Of a DNA stretch of 64,000 nt, positions 39,596-47,697 are shown piece by piece. Position 1 is the first letter of the stretch; every line of letters begins with the position of its first letter. The DNA comes from an uncultured Thalassotalea sp. (GTDB lineage Bacteria; Pseudomonadota; Gammaproteobacteria; Enterobacterales; Alteromonadaceae). Under the pieces are notes generated by a model, which was not told the DNA's origin, made no database searches, and saw only the letters and a program-made list of their open reading frames with translations. Both the position numbers and the translations under genes were made by a program. The stretch covers positions 20,291-84,290 of the forward strand of contig CANLNK010000013.1 of NCBI GenBank assembly GCA_947492575.1, written 5' to 3'.

Positions 39596-40081
39596 TTAAT
39601 CGACAAGCAACTCAGTTTCTTCTACTTCGTTGTCTACCGTAAAAAGTTCGTTTTGATTCAGTAAATTATTAGTATCAAGCAAAATAATTAATTTGCTTTC
39701 AACAGTCGCCAACCCTTTTAGGAAGCAATTGTCTATTTGATTTCCAAGCGACGGCGAAGGTCGAATGTCACTAGCAGTAAACTTATAAACTTCAGATACC
39801 GCATCGACGATAATGCCGACAATTGAAGGATTACTTGGGTGCTGGCTTTTCAAAATAATAGTGACCGTCTTATCGTCATACTCCATTGGCTCTTTACCAA
39901 ACCGTTGTCGCAAATCAACGATAGGAATAATGACACCACGTAAATTGATCACGCCTTTCAAATAGTCAGGTTTATTGGGTAGTTCTGTTACTCTGCTCAG
40001 CACCCTGATTTCCTGTACGCACAGAATATCAACGCCAAACTCTTCGCCATTAAGTAAAAAAGTTAAATATTCTTGTTCCAT
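39596..40081 (-). CDS. cheW: CheW coupling protein, second copy
   Basis: CheW links receptors to the CheA kinase. The start at 40081 (MEQEYLTFLLNG) has GGGG 8 bases upstream; a start at 40108 would overlap the previous gene and add nine unusual residues. The CheW fold is shown by GVDILCVQEIR, GVINLRGVIIPIVDLR and the later GIIVDAVSEV. It ends with an acidic EVEETELLVD. The two CheW proteins differ clearly, so they may join different receptors. Confidence 0.94.
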   Translation of the reverse strand: MEQEYLTFLLNGEEFGVDILCVQEIRVLSRVTELPNKPDYLKGVINLRGVIIPIVDLRQRFGKEPMEYDDKTVTIILKSQHPSNPSIVGIIVDAVSEVYKFTASDIRPSPSLGNQIDNCFLKGLATVESKLIILLDTNNLLNQNELFTVDNEVEETELLVD

Positions 40082-40085
40082 TGTC

Positions 40086-40610
40086 TTACCCCACTTCATG
40101 AGGTTCAATTTGCTGAAGAGCCTCTACATTTAATAATGTCACTACACCTTCACCGACATTAACCAGGCCATTGACAAAATGGTGAGGGATAATACCGCCA
40201 AATGCAGGGGCAGCTTTAATCTCATTTTCTTCGGCATTTAATACGTCTGACACAGCATCGACGACAAAACCTATTGTTCGACTTTGCTCACTTGATTCAT
40301 ATGTCAGTACGATAACAACAGTAGTTTCGCTATAAACAGCATCACCGATGCCAAACTTAATGCGAAGATCAATAATGGGAACAATGACACCTCGCATATT
40401 AATCACGCCTTTTACATGCGTTGGAGCATTAGGGATTCTTGTCGGATTTTCCCAACTACGTATCTCTTCAACACATAGAATATCAACAGCATAATGCTCG
40501 CTATCGAGTACAAAGGTTAAATACTGTTCACCGTTAGTAATGAAGTCGATACCTTCAAGAGAGTACTCACCTTCTACTGGAATCTCTTGCGCTAAAGCTT
40601 GAATATCCAT
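40086..40610 (-). CDS. cheW: CheW coupling protein, first copy
   Basis: The 174-residue protein shows the CheW core: AVDILCVEEIR, KGVINMRGVIVPIIDLR and GFVVDAVSDV, preceded by an N-terminal extension of about 30 residues. Its ATG overlaps the cheA stop codon by one base, and its own stop lies 4 bp before the next cheW. Tandem cheW genes after cheA also occur in the F7-type cluster of V. cholerae, as I recall it. Confidence 0.95.
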   Translation of the reverse strand: MDIQALAQEIPVEGEYSLEGIDFITNGEQYLTFVLDSEHYAVDILCVEEIRSWENPTRIPNAPTHVKGVINMRGVIVPIIDLRIKFGIGDAVYSETTVVIVLTYESSEQSRTIGFVVDAVSDVLNAEENEIKAAPAFGGIIPHHFVNGLVNVGEGVVTLLNVEALQQIEPHEVG

Positions 40611-42814
40611 TAGTTAAGCGCTCCTTCTAATTGGTAAACATTGCTTCGTTGTCTCTGTTTGTGCTGTGCGATTTCAAGCGCCATTTGAATAATGCCAGGA
40701 ACGTCTAAGATCATAGCAACTGAGCCATCACCGAGTATTGTTGCACCCGATACGCCAGCAACATCTTGATAGTTATCTTTTAAACTTTTGATTACGACCT
40801 GCTGCTGAGCAAGTAGGTCGTCGACCATCAAGCCAACCTTTTGGCCATCAGCTTCGACCACTACAAGCAAAGAATTATCGACGGCCTGGCTTTCAGCCGG
40901 AAGGTTAAACAATTGAAAAATTGGAATTACAGGGACGTTGTCTTCTCGTAATCGGTAAAGCACCATATCGCCCGATACTTTATTGATAAGTTCGGGTTTC
41001 GCTTGAAGTGACTCGACAATAGTAATCAGAGGTACCACAAAGACTTCTTCACCTACTCGCACTAACTGACCGTCAAGAATTGCTAGCGTAAGCGGTAAAT
41101 GTACTTTAAATGTGCTACCTTCGCCGGGTGTTGATTCAATTTGAATTCGACCGCCAAGCGACTGAATATTTCGCTTAACTACGTCCATACCAACACCGCG
41201 GCCTGAAATATCACTCAGCTCTTTCGCAGTAGAAAAGCCAGGCTCAAATATTAGCTCAAACACTTGACTATCAGTTAGCGTTACATTCGGCTCAACCAAC
41301 CCTTTTTCGACGGCTTTGTTAAATACCGCATCGCGATTGATTCCACCACCATCGTCCCGAATTTCAATGACAATACTGCCACCTTGGTGATAAGCATTTA
41401 ACCAAATAGTACCTTTCTCAGATTTGCCAGAAGCAAGTCTCTTCTCAACAGGCTCAATCCCATGATCAACCGCATTGCGCACTAAGTGCACCAACGGGTC
41501 GCCAATTTGTTCCATAACGGTTTTATCAAGCTCAGTGTTTTCACCATTGATAATGAGCTCGATATCTTTGCCTGTTTTCATCGACAAATCATGAATTAAT
41601 CGAGGAAAACGGTTAAAAGCGAAGCTAATCGGCAACATGCGAATACGCATAACGCTTTCTTGTAACTCTTTCGTGTTCTGCAGCAGCTGCTCCAGGCCTG
41701 CCGTCAACTTTTCAACCTTTGATAAATCGAAATCATTGCCTAGTTCTGACAGCATGCTTTGGGTGATGACAAGTTCACCAACAAGATTAATTAAGCTATC
41801 AACTTTATCGACACCAACGCGAATTGAACCTTGATCGGTTTTTGCTTTCGATTTTGTTGGTGTTTTGGGTGCCTTCGGAGAATTATTATCATCGGTATTG
41901 GGCGATATGGTTGTTACATTGCTCGCTTGGCTATCAGCATTAGTTACCCCAGCAGCGCTGTTAGTTTGGGCTAATTGTACGTTGTCATTAGGCAATAGTT
42001 GTTCTGGTGATGGTACAGTGTCATCACTTTGCTCATTAGCTTCAGCTGAACCACTCTTTTCATGCTTAGGTTGCTCAAGCTCTTCTTTAGAAATTGTGAG
42101 TTCACACTCATCTTCTACCCATTCAAATACTTCGCGAATATCTTCTTCTGTTGCATTATCAGAAATGAGTGTAAGCTGCCAATGCATGTAGAGTTCTTCT
42201 ACATCCATTTCAATAATGGAAGGCAAGTTGTCCAGCACCGCCGTTGCCGTTAACTCACCAAAGTCTTCGAGCGCGCTAAACAGTAATAGAGGGTCGTTAC
42301 CGGTTTGCACTAAGTGATGTTCAGGTATAAATAGAATATTCCACTTGGTTTTATTTGACGATATTGGATCGTCTGATTCTGACGAACCATTAACATCACT
42401 AATTACACTGTTACCATCAGCAGGCTCATTGCCATTAGCTAAAAGCTCTGATAATTGTGCACTCACCATGATAATTGATGTATCGTCGTACTCACTTTCA
42501 TTTTGAATCGCTTCAATCATCAAGCGAATACAATCGACAGAAGCAAGTAATACCTCTTTTTCTTGTGAATTGATTTCACGTCGACCATCACGCATTTCAT
42601 CTAGTAAGGTTTCAACCAAATGCGTAAACTCAGTAACGTGACCAAAACCAAAAGTGCCAGCTCCACCTTTAATAGAGTGAGCCGCGCGAAAGATGGCATT
42701 GATCATTTCGCTATCGCCGGCTTCCAGGTTTAACAACCCGGACTCCATAATTTCTAAGCCTTCAAAACTTTCTTCAAGGAAAGTTGGAATAAACTGCGAT
42801 AGGTCGACGCTCAT
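40610..42814 (-). CDS. cheA: Chemotaxis histidine kinase CheA
   Basis: CheA autophosphorylates and passes phosphate to CheY and CheB. The P1 HPt domain has His46 in AAHSIKGGAG. A middle region (about 150-320) is acidic, then rich in Ser/Thr/Asn, probably holding a P2-like domain and flexible linker. P3 dimerisation helices begin near residue 330 (VDSLINLVGELVITQSML). P4 ATP-binding motifs are LVRNAVDHGIE, DDGGGI, GFSTA and SGRGVGMDVV. P5 is CheW-like. Length 734 is somewhat above E. coli CheA (654) because of the linker. Confidence 0.97.
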   Translation of the reverse strand: MSVDLSQFIPTFLEESFEGLEIMESGLLNLEAGDSEMINAIFRAAHSIKGGAGTFGFGHVTEFTHLVETLLDEMRDGRREINSQEKEVLLASVDCIRLMIEAIQNESEYDDTSIIMVSAQLSELLANGNEPADGNSVISDVNGSSESDDPISSNKTKWNILFIPEHHLVQTGNDPLLLFSALEDFGELTATAVLDNLPSIIEMDVEELYMHWQLTLISDNATEEDIREVFEWVEDECELTISKEELEQPKHEKSGSAEANEQSDDTVPSPEQLLPNDNVQLAQTNSAAGVTNADSQASNVTTISPNTDDNNSPKAPKTPTKSKAKTDQGSIRVGVDKVDSLINLVGELVITQSMLSELGNDFDLSKVEKLTAGLEQLLQNTKELQESVMRIRMLPISFAFNRFPRLIHDLSMKTGKDIELIINGENTELDKTVMEQIGDPLVHLVRNAVDHGIEPVEKRLASGKSEKGTIWLNAYHQGGSIVIEIRDDGGGINRDAVFNKAVEKGLVEPNVTLTDSQVFELIFEPGFSTAKELSDISGRGVGMDVVKRNIQSLGGRIQIESTPGEGSTFKVHLPLTLAILDGQLVRVGEEVFVVPLITIVESLQAKPELINKVSGDMVLYRLREDNVPVIPIFQLFNLPAESQAVDNSLLVVVEADGQKVGLMVDDLLAQQQVVIKSLKDNYQDVAGVSGATILGDGSVAMILDVPGIIQMALEIAQHKQRQRSNVYQLEGALN

Positions 42815-42820
42815 AACTAG

Positions 42821-43183
42821 CTACCTGATAACACGCTTGATGGTTGACAATAATTTGTCAGGATTAAATGGTTTCACTAACCAGCCAGTAGCTCCAGCAG
42901 CTTTACCTTTCATTTTCATATCTGTTGAGCTTTCAGTCGTTAGCATTAAAATTGGCGTAAACTTAAAGCTCGGTAGCTTTCTTAATTCCTGACACAAAGT
43001 TATACCGTCCATAATCGGCATATTCACGTCTGAAATCACTAAATCAAAACCACCAGCTTGGGCTTTCGATAACCCTTCCTGACCATTCACCGCTTCCACA
43101 GTTTGGTAACCCGCTCCTTTTAGCGTGAAGCTCACCATGTCACGAATTGAATTTGAATCATCTACAACAAGCACTTTGGCCAT
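42821..43183 (-). CDS. cheY: Chemotaxis response regulator CheY
   Basis: The 120-residue single receiver domain has the acid pair VVDDSN, the acceptor Asp in VISDVNMPIMDG, the Thr in MLTTES and Lys in LVKPFNPDKL. It begins 24 bp after the first STAS gene and ends 6 bp before cheA. As the stand-alone CheY of an F7-type cluster it may not bind the flagellar motor; it could be a phosphate sink or regulate another output. Confidence 0.95.
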   Translation of the reverse strand: MAKVLVVDDSNSIRDMVSFTLKGAGYQTVEAVNGQEGLSKAQAGGFDLVISDVNMPIMDGITLCQELRKLPSFKFTPILMLTTESSTDMKMKGKAAGATGWLVKPFNPDKLLSTIKRVIR

Positions 43184-43207
43184 TCTAAAATTCCTTTATT
43201 TTTAATT

Positions 43208-43492
43208 TTAATTACCTTGCGCATCCAAATACTGCATAACCATAGGTTCTTTCACACCTAGCTTAGCAATGCTCTCTCTTACAACGGGAGATTTGCATTG
43301 CCAGTCAATAGTCTTGTTTGACGATAAAAGATAGTTGAGCGTAACGATAATTAATTGCACACCAATGGTGTCAATTTTGACCACTGCCTCATCACTAATG
43401 GAAAAAGTCGGTTCTTCGGATTGATACGCCAGCAGAGCTTCCTTAAATTCTTCTGCGTTAGCTATTGTTAACTCGGCAGGAAATGTAAACAT
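43208..43492 (-). CDS. STAS-domain protein at the head of the chemosensory run
   Basis: The 94-residue protein looks like one STAS domain of the MlaB/SpoIIAA type: FPAELTIANAEEF at the start and VVKIDTIGVQLI in the centre, where Thr takes the place of the usual phospho-serine. It is the first gene of the minus-strand run, preceded by a 379-bp divergent intergenic region. Together with the second STAS gene 10 kb downstream it flanks the che core. Whether it is a target of the partner-switch kinase is unknown. Confidence 0.85.
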   Translation of the reverse strand: MFTFPAELTIANAEEFKEALLAYQSEEPTFSISDEAVVKIDTIGVQLIIVTLNYLLSSNKTIDWQCKSPVVRESIAKLGVKEPMVMQYLDAQGN

Positions 43493-43871
43493 AATTCATC
43501 CTTAATTAAGCGCCCTGACATATACGATTTGCGCAGGCTAATAAAAATATAGGTGAAGATAACGCATGGTCAAGCAGATTGTTGATTTAACAATTATTTT
43601 TAACGCTTTGTTAACAACCCGTTAATTACTCAGTTTATTTAATATTCGCCAAAAGCCCACTCGAGCCTTAACTAGTAGTCAATTCAGCGTTTGAAGAAAT
43701 ATTCTTTTTTCAAGATTCTGTTTTGTAACAACTTATTTTCTCTTTCAATATAGACCATTAATTTAATAACACCTTATGGCTTCCTTAAAATTTTGAGTTT
43801 CGAAAAAGGCGTTTGATTTAAAATTTGTAAACTATTAAGGTGAAAAGACTGTTTTTATCTAATCAATTCAC
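43493..43871. other. 379-bp divergent intergenic region between the chemosensory run and a TPR gene
   Basis: No coding frame is seen. The region is strongly AT-rich and should hold the promoter of the whole 22.6-kb minus-strand unit and that of the plus-strand gene at 43872. A small hairpin (ATTGTT-N5-AACAAT, 43578-43594) followed by T-rich sequence is present. I find no convincing sigma-28 or sigma-54 promoter. Confidence 0.5.
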
Positions 43872-44723
43872 ATGTCATCTGATAATTTCAAAGCACCCAG
43901 TCAAATTTTTCGTTGGTTTGAAAAAATGAAATCAAACTACGAACAAACCATCAATCACGTACTAAACCAATTTGAAAGGCAACATGAGAAACAGCAAGCT
44001 CGTGTGGACTTGGCAAATACTCAATACATTAGTTCACTGAAGTCGTCTCAAGCCGAGCAAACAGCGATGCATCAGCAAACGATTGCTCAGTTACATCAAG
44101 ATATTAGTTACTTCAAACAACAAATATCCCAGCAACAAAGCACTATCGAGCAACTCAACGCAAGATATGACACGGTGATGTCAAGTTTTATCCAGCAAAA
44201 GCCGAGAGATATAGACATCAAAGCCATCTTTGCTGACGATGACCTAGCGGTAAACGGTTCAAATACGGCATCGGTTGGCTATTCGCAAATTTCAGATGAA
44301 GAAACAAATTCCGCTACAACTCAACCGTTTGAAGTGGGGACTCAAGATCACATACAAGTGCAAGAATTAATCAATGCATCACCTGAACCGCAAAGAAATC
44401 TAGCTAACGATACCTTTGATGAAAAGGAATATGCGGAAAGCCTATTTGAGCAAGCCAAAGTACTCCGAGAAAGCGGCGAATTCGAACAGGCCATTCCCCT
44501 CTTTAAAAAAGCAGCGAGCCTAGGCTGCTTAAAGTCTCGCGGCGCGATTGGACGCGCATTCTTCCTTGCTGAGGGAGTTGAAGAAAACCCCGCGCTAGGA
44601 CTCGCTTGGCTAATGACTGCAGCTGATGCTGGACTACCTCAGGCAGTTGCAAGAGTTGAACACTTTCAAGAAGCCGATCCCACCCTAATCCTAACAGCTA
44701 CACAATTAAAACAAGCGCTATAA
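43872..44723 (+). CDS. Coiled-coil protein with C-terminal Sel1/TPR repeats
   Basis: Residues about 15-115 of the 283-residue protein are a Gln-rich helical coiled coil (QQISQQQSTIEQL). After a disordered Ser/Thr/Glu segment, residues about 190-265 form Sel1/TPR-like repeats (AKVLRESGEFEQAIPLFKKA, then GLAWLMTAADAGLPQA). No signal peptide or membrane span is visible, so it should be cytoplasmic and act as a scaffold. It is divergent from the che run. I do not recognise a specific function. Confidence 0.75.
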   Translation: MSSDNFKAPSQIFRWFEKMKSNYEQTINHVLNQFERQHEKQQARVDLANTQYISSLKSSQAEQTAMHQQTIAQLHQDISYFKQQISQQQSTIEQLNARYDTVMSSFIQQKPRDIDIKAIFADDDLAVNGSNTASVGYSQISDEETNSATTQPFEVGTQDHIQVQELINASPEPQRNLANDTFDEKEYAESLFEQAKVLRESGEFEQAIPLFKKAASLGCLKSRGAIGRAFFLAEGVEENPALGLAWLMTAADAGLPQAVARVEHFQEADPTLILTATQLKQAL

Positions 44724-44747
44724 CTGCCACTTCCTATCGAAGTTGTC

Positions 44748-44765
44748 GGCCGCATTAATGCGGCC
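44748..44765. terminator. Palindromic hairpin after the coiled-coil gene
   Basis: The 18-bp perfect palindrome GGCCGCATTAATGCGGCC lies 24 bp after the stop codon. Without a U-run it is a weak terminator candidate. Confidence 0.4.
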
Positions 44766-44873
44766 TAAATTAAGTTGCTACGCAAAGAAAATACATGTTT
44801 TTAGTAATACGTATTTTCTGCACGCCCCACTTAAGGTATATTGTATGCAATGTTAAATAGGACGTGATTGATT

Positions 44874-46106
44874 ATGAACATGAATGGCAATGGTATTGGT
44901 GGCTGCACACCAGAGCAAGCACTCTCAGGCTTGTCAAATATGACAGATGGTATTGAAGATATTCAAATCTCTGAATATCAGGCACGTATCGAGAAAGCTC
45001 AGGCGCTTATGAAAGCCCAAAACATTGATGCTGTGTACCTTAACGCTGGATCTAATTTGTATTATTTTACTGGTACACGTTGGTATGCCAGCGAGCGTAT
45101 GGTGGCAGCAGTTATTCCGCAACAAGGTGGTATATTTTACGTCGCGCCACATTTTGAAGTAGATACCCTCACCCAATATATGCAGATTAATGGGCCAATT
45201 TATGGCTGGCATGAACATGAAAGTCCTTATCAGTTGGTTGCAGAGTTATTGGCGGAGAAAGGTATTGCATCTGGCACCTTAGGTCTTGACGAAGCAACGC
45301 CGTTCTTCATTGCCAATGGCTTACAACAACTTCTACCAAATACACATTTCGTTGACGCGAAATCAGTGACTGCTGGCTGTAGAATGTGTAAATCTGAACG
45401 TGAGCTAGCCCTAATGCAGCGTGCAAAAGACATGACACTCCGTGTACAACAAGCTGCTGCAAGCATACTGCATGAAGGTATAACCACCAAAGAAGTGTCC
45501 GAATTCATTGACAAAGCCCACCGAAAAGTCGGGGCAGCAAATGGTTCATCATTTTGTATCGTATTGTTTGGCGAAGACTCTAGCTACCCACACGGTGTTA
45601 AGAACCCAAAGACCCTCGATACAAATGACGTTGTACTTATCGATACCGGTTGTCAGCTATATGGGTATAATTCTGACATTACCAGGACTTATGTGTTTGG
45701 AGAGCCGTCGGACCGTCAACGAGCGATGTGGCAACTGGAAAAAGAAGCACAACTAGCGGCATTTAATGCGGCAAAAATAGGTGAACCATGCGGTGTTGCA
45801 GACACCGCTGCTCGTGATTTGTTAACCGCTCACGGCATGGGTCCAGATTATCAAACACCAGGCTGTCCGCACAGGACAGGACATGGCACGGGTCTAGATA
45901 TTCACGAGTGGCCTTACCTCGTAAGCAGTGAAAAAACGCTACTCGCTCCCGGCATGACTTTTTCAAATGAGCCCATGTTGGTGTTACCTAAAGAGTTCGG
46001 TATTCGATTAGAGGACCATTTTTACATGACTGAAAACGGCCCAAAATGGTTTACTGAACCAGCCCATTCAATCGACGATCCGTTTGGCCTAATGAATCAC
46101 CAATAA
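44874..46106 (+). CDS. M24-family metallopeptidase (Xaa-Pro aminopeptidase/prolidase type)
   Basis: The protein has a creatinase-like N-terminal domain (about 1-165) and an M24 pita-bread catalytic domain. The five metal ligands are visible: Asp in LIDTGCQ, Asp in NSDITRTY, His in GHGTGLDIHEWP (with further catalytic His residues), Glu in SNEPMLV and Glu in RLEDHFY. It probably removes residues before proline from peptides. I place the start at the ATG at 44874, with AGGA 11 bases upstream; a TTG at 44868 is also possible. It is monocistronic by spacing. Confidence 0.9.
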   Translation: MNMNGNGIGGCTPEQALSGLSNMTDGIEDIQISEYQARIEKAQALMKAQNIDAVYLNAGSNLYYFTGTRWYASERMVAAVIPQQGGIFYVAPHFEVDTLTQYMQINGPIYGWHEHESPYQLVAELLAEKGIASGTLGLDEATPFFIANGLQQLLPNTHFVDAKSVTAGCRMCKSERELALMQRAKDMTLRVQQAAASILHEGITTKEVSEFIDKAHRKVGAANGSSFCIVLFGEDSSYPHGVKNPKTLDTNDVVLIDTGCQLYGYNSDITRTYVFGEPSDRQRAMWQLEKEAQLAAFNAAKIGEPCGVADTAARDLLTAHGMGPDYQTPGCPHRTGHGTGLDIHEWPYLVSSEKTLLAPGMTFSNEPMLVLPKEFGIRLEDHFYMTENGPKWFTEPAHSIDDPFGLMNHQ

Positions 46107-46180
46107 TACAGGTTAATTTATAGCATTGCCGATAACCGCAATTTGATGGCTGGTTGACGCAAATTGGCTACTTTAACGTT

Positions 46181-46221
46181 GGCTAAGGCCTTTCCATTAT
46201 GTAGAATGGCGAGCCTTAGCC
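46181..46221 (+). promoter_or_regulatory. Hairpin-forming leader immediately upstream of yciB
   Basis: Nine-base arms GGCTAAGGC and GCCTTAGCC enclose a second stem CCATT/AATGG with a six-base loop. The structure ends 18 bp before the yciB start codon, where no good ribosome-binding site is seen. It may act as a cis-regulatory RNA structure or as an inefficient terminator after the M24 gene. Confidence 0.4.
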
Positions 46222-46239
46222 CACAGCTTTTATCAATTT

Positions 46240-46806
46240 ATGCAAGCACTGTTTGAATACGTTCCACTCATTTTATTTTTCGTCATCTATAAGTTTTACG
46301 ATATCTACACAGCGACAATAGCTCTAATTGTTGGTGCTGCTCTTCATATCCTTTATTTTTTCGCGACAAAACAGAAAGTTCCAACCAAAAACTGGATTAT
46401 ATTTGGTTTAATAGCGGGCTTTGGTGGACTTACCATCTTCCTTCAAGACGACACATTCTTAAAATGGAAGGTCACCATCGTAAACCTATTCTTCGCAATA
46501 GGGTTACTTGTCAGTCAATACGTTTTTAAAAAGAACCTTATTAAACAATTAATGGGCGAGGCACTAGAGCTCCCTGATAATATTTGGAATAAGCTCAACC
46601 TAAGCTGGGCTGGCTTTTTCACGTTTTGTGGTTTACTGAATGTGTATATAGCGTTTAACTTTAGCCAGGAAGTTTGGGTAAATTTTAAAGTGTTTGGTTT
46701 AATGGGTATGACGTTCGTATTCGCCATCGGCTCAATAATGGCGCTATACAAGTACTTTCCTCAAGAAGACGAAGACCAAACCTCTTCTAGCGAAAATAAA
46801 GAATAA
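46240..46806 (+). CDS. yciB: Inner membrane-spanning septation protein YciB (IspZ)
   Basis: The 188-residue membrane protein has about five spans and the family signatures YVPLILFFVIYKFYDIYTAT (start) and NLSWAGFFTFCGLLNVYIAF (centre). YciB takes part in cell-envelope elongation and septation in enterobacteria and is called intracellular septation protein A in Shigella. It is 40 bp upstream of yciI, its usual neighbour. Confidence 0.95.
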   Translation: MQALFEYVPLILFFVIYKFYDIYTATIALIVGAALHILYFFATKQKVPTKNWIIFGLIAGFGGLTIFLQDDTFLKWKVTIVNLFFAIGLLVSQYVFKKNLIKQLMGEALELPDNIWNKLNLSWAGFFTFCGLLNVYIAFNFSQEVWVNFKVFGLMGMTFVFAIGSIMALYKYFPQEDEDQTSSSENKE

Positions 46807-46846
46807 TCAATCTAAAACAAATTAATTAGACAAGGATATTAAGCCC

Positions 46847-47149
46847 ATGTATTACATGATCTATAGTGAAGATGTCGCCAACAGCTTACCTCTGCGTATG
46901 CCGGTAAGAGAGGCACACTTAGCCAGGCTAAAACAACTTCAAAACGAAGGCCGTTTGCTCGTGGCAGGTCCTTGCCCTGCAATCGATGCTGAGAATCCGG
47001 GAGAAGCAGGCTTTACGGGTTCTTTAGTCGTTGCTGAGTTTAATTCACTTGAAGATGCTAAAGCATGGGCAGATGTCGACCCCTATATAGATGCAGGCGT
47101 GTACGAAAAAGTTATCGTAAAACCTTACAAGAAAGTTTTACCCGCTTAA
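46847..47149 (+). CDS. yciI: YciI family protein
   Basis: The 100-residue ferredoxin-like-fold protein begins [17 protein letters not shown] and has the family's active-site-like His ([11 protein letters not shown]) and Asp ([13 protein letters not shown]). YciI members are soluble and some relatives are dehydrochlorinases, but the E. coli protein's reaction is not settled. AAGGA precedes the start. Confidence 0.95.
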   Translation: MYYMIYSEDVANSLPLRMPVREAHLARLKQLQNEGRLLVAGPCPAIDAENPGEAGFTGSLVVAEFNSLEDAKAWADVDPYIDAGVYEKVIVKPYKKVLPA

Positions 47150-47158
47150 GGTATAGCA

Positions 47159-47548
47159 ATGAAGAAAAGTTTATTTGTCTTAGTTCTGTTAATGTCTGGC
47201 TTCCACCTAGAGGCTAAGACGCTGAAAGACTGTGACAACATTACTGAGGATGACGCTGCTTATTCGCGTTGCCTAGACACAGTGAAAGCATCCACTGACA
47301 GAGAGCTGCAAACTTGGGTTAACAACCAAACGTTTATTTTAGAAGAGCTTGCACTTAAAACTGGGCGCAGTGGCGCATTAAAAATGTTTAAACGTACGCA
47401 AACTAACTTTATTAGCTTTCGTGAGAATAATTGTCGCTGGCAATATCTAGCGATGTCTCCTAACCCTAAAGCAAGCTCGGTATTTAAACGATGCTACATA
47501 GAAATGAGTAAAACACGTATTAACGAGTTAAGTCAGTTAAACCCTTAA
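47159..47548 (+). CDS. Secreted LprI-like (DUF1311) protein
   Basis: A signal peptide (about residues 1-19, MKKSLFVLVLLMSGFHLEA) leads a 110-residue mature domain. The pattern of four Cys (CDN, RCLD, NNCRW, RCYIEM) and FRENNCRWQY matches DUF1311/LprI-type proteins, some of which inhibit lysozyme. It should be periplasmic with two disulphides. The start lies 9 bp after yciI, so yciB-yciI and this gene form a small operon. Confidence 0.85.
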   Translation: MKKSLFVLVLLMSGFHLEAKTLKDCDNITEDDAAYSRCLDTVKASTDRELQTWVNNQTFILEELALKTGRSGALKMFKRTQTNFISFRENNCRWQYLAMSPNPKASSVFKRCYIEMSKTRINELSQLNP

Positions 47549-47587
47549 TGCTTTAACTTAAGCTCCTTCAAAAGAGCCTTTATTTTT

Positions 47588-47669
47588 CCTCATTTATCAG
47601 TAATAAAAAAGGTCGCAATCGTGACCTTTTTTATTACTGATAAATGAGGTCGCAATCGTGACCTTTTTT
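47588..47669. terminator. Duplicated terminator with a perfect 27-bp inverted repeat
   Basis: Arms 47588-47614 and 47623-47649 are perfect complements over 27 bp around an 8-base centre. The inner part, a 23-bp segment containing GGTCGCAATCGTGACC plus a T6 run (47610-47632), recurs as a direct repeat at 47647-47669. The result is two successive terminators for the plus-strand operon. A-runs make the first usable from the opposite side as well, where an exporter gene ends at 47698. Confidence 0.85.
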
Positions 47670-47697
47670 GTTTTTTGCTTGTTAAGGCAATACCAGA

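Noticed and set aside
43493..43871. Sigma-28 or sigma-54 promoter for the chemosensory run
   Set aside because: I could not find a TAAA-N15-GCCGATAA or GG-N10-GC pattern with correct spacing on the minus strand.
44748..44765. Perfect palindrome as a restriction-modification or phage attachment site
   Set aside because: No associated genes or flanking direct repeats; a weak terminator is the simpler reading.
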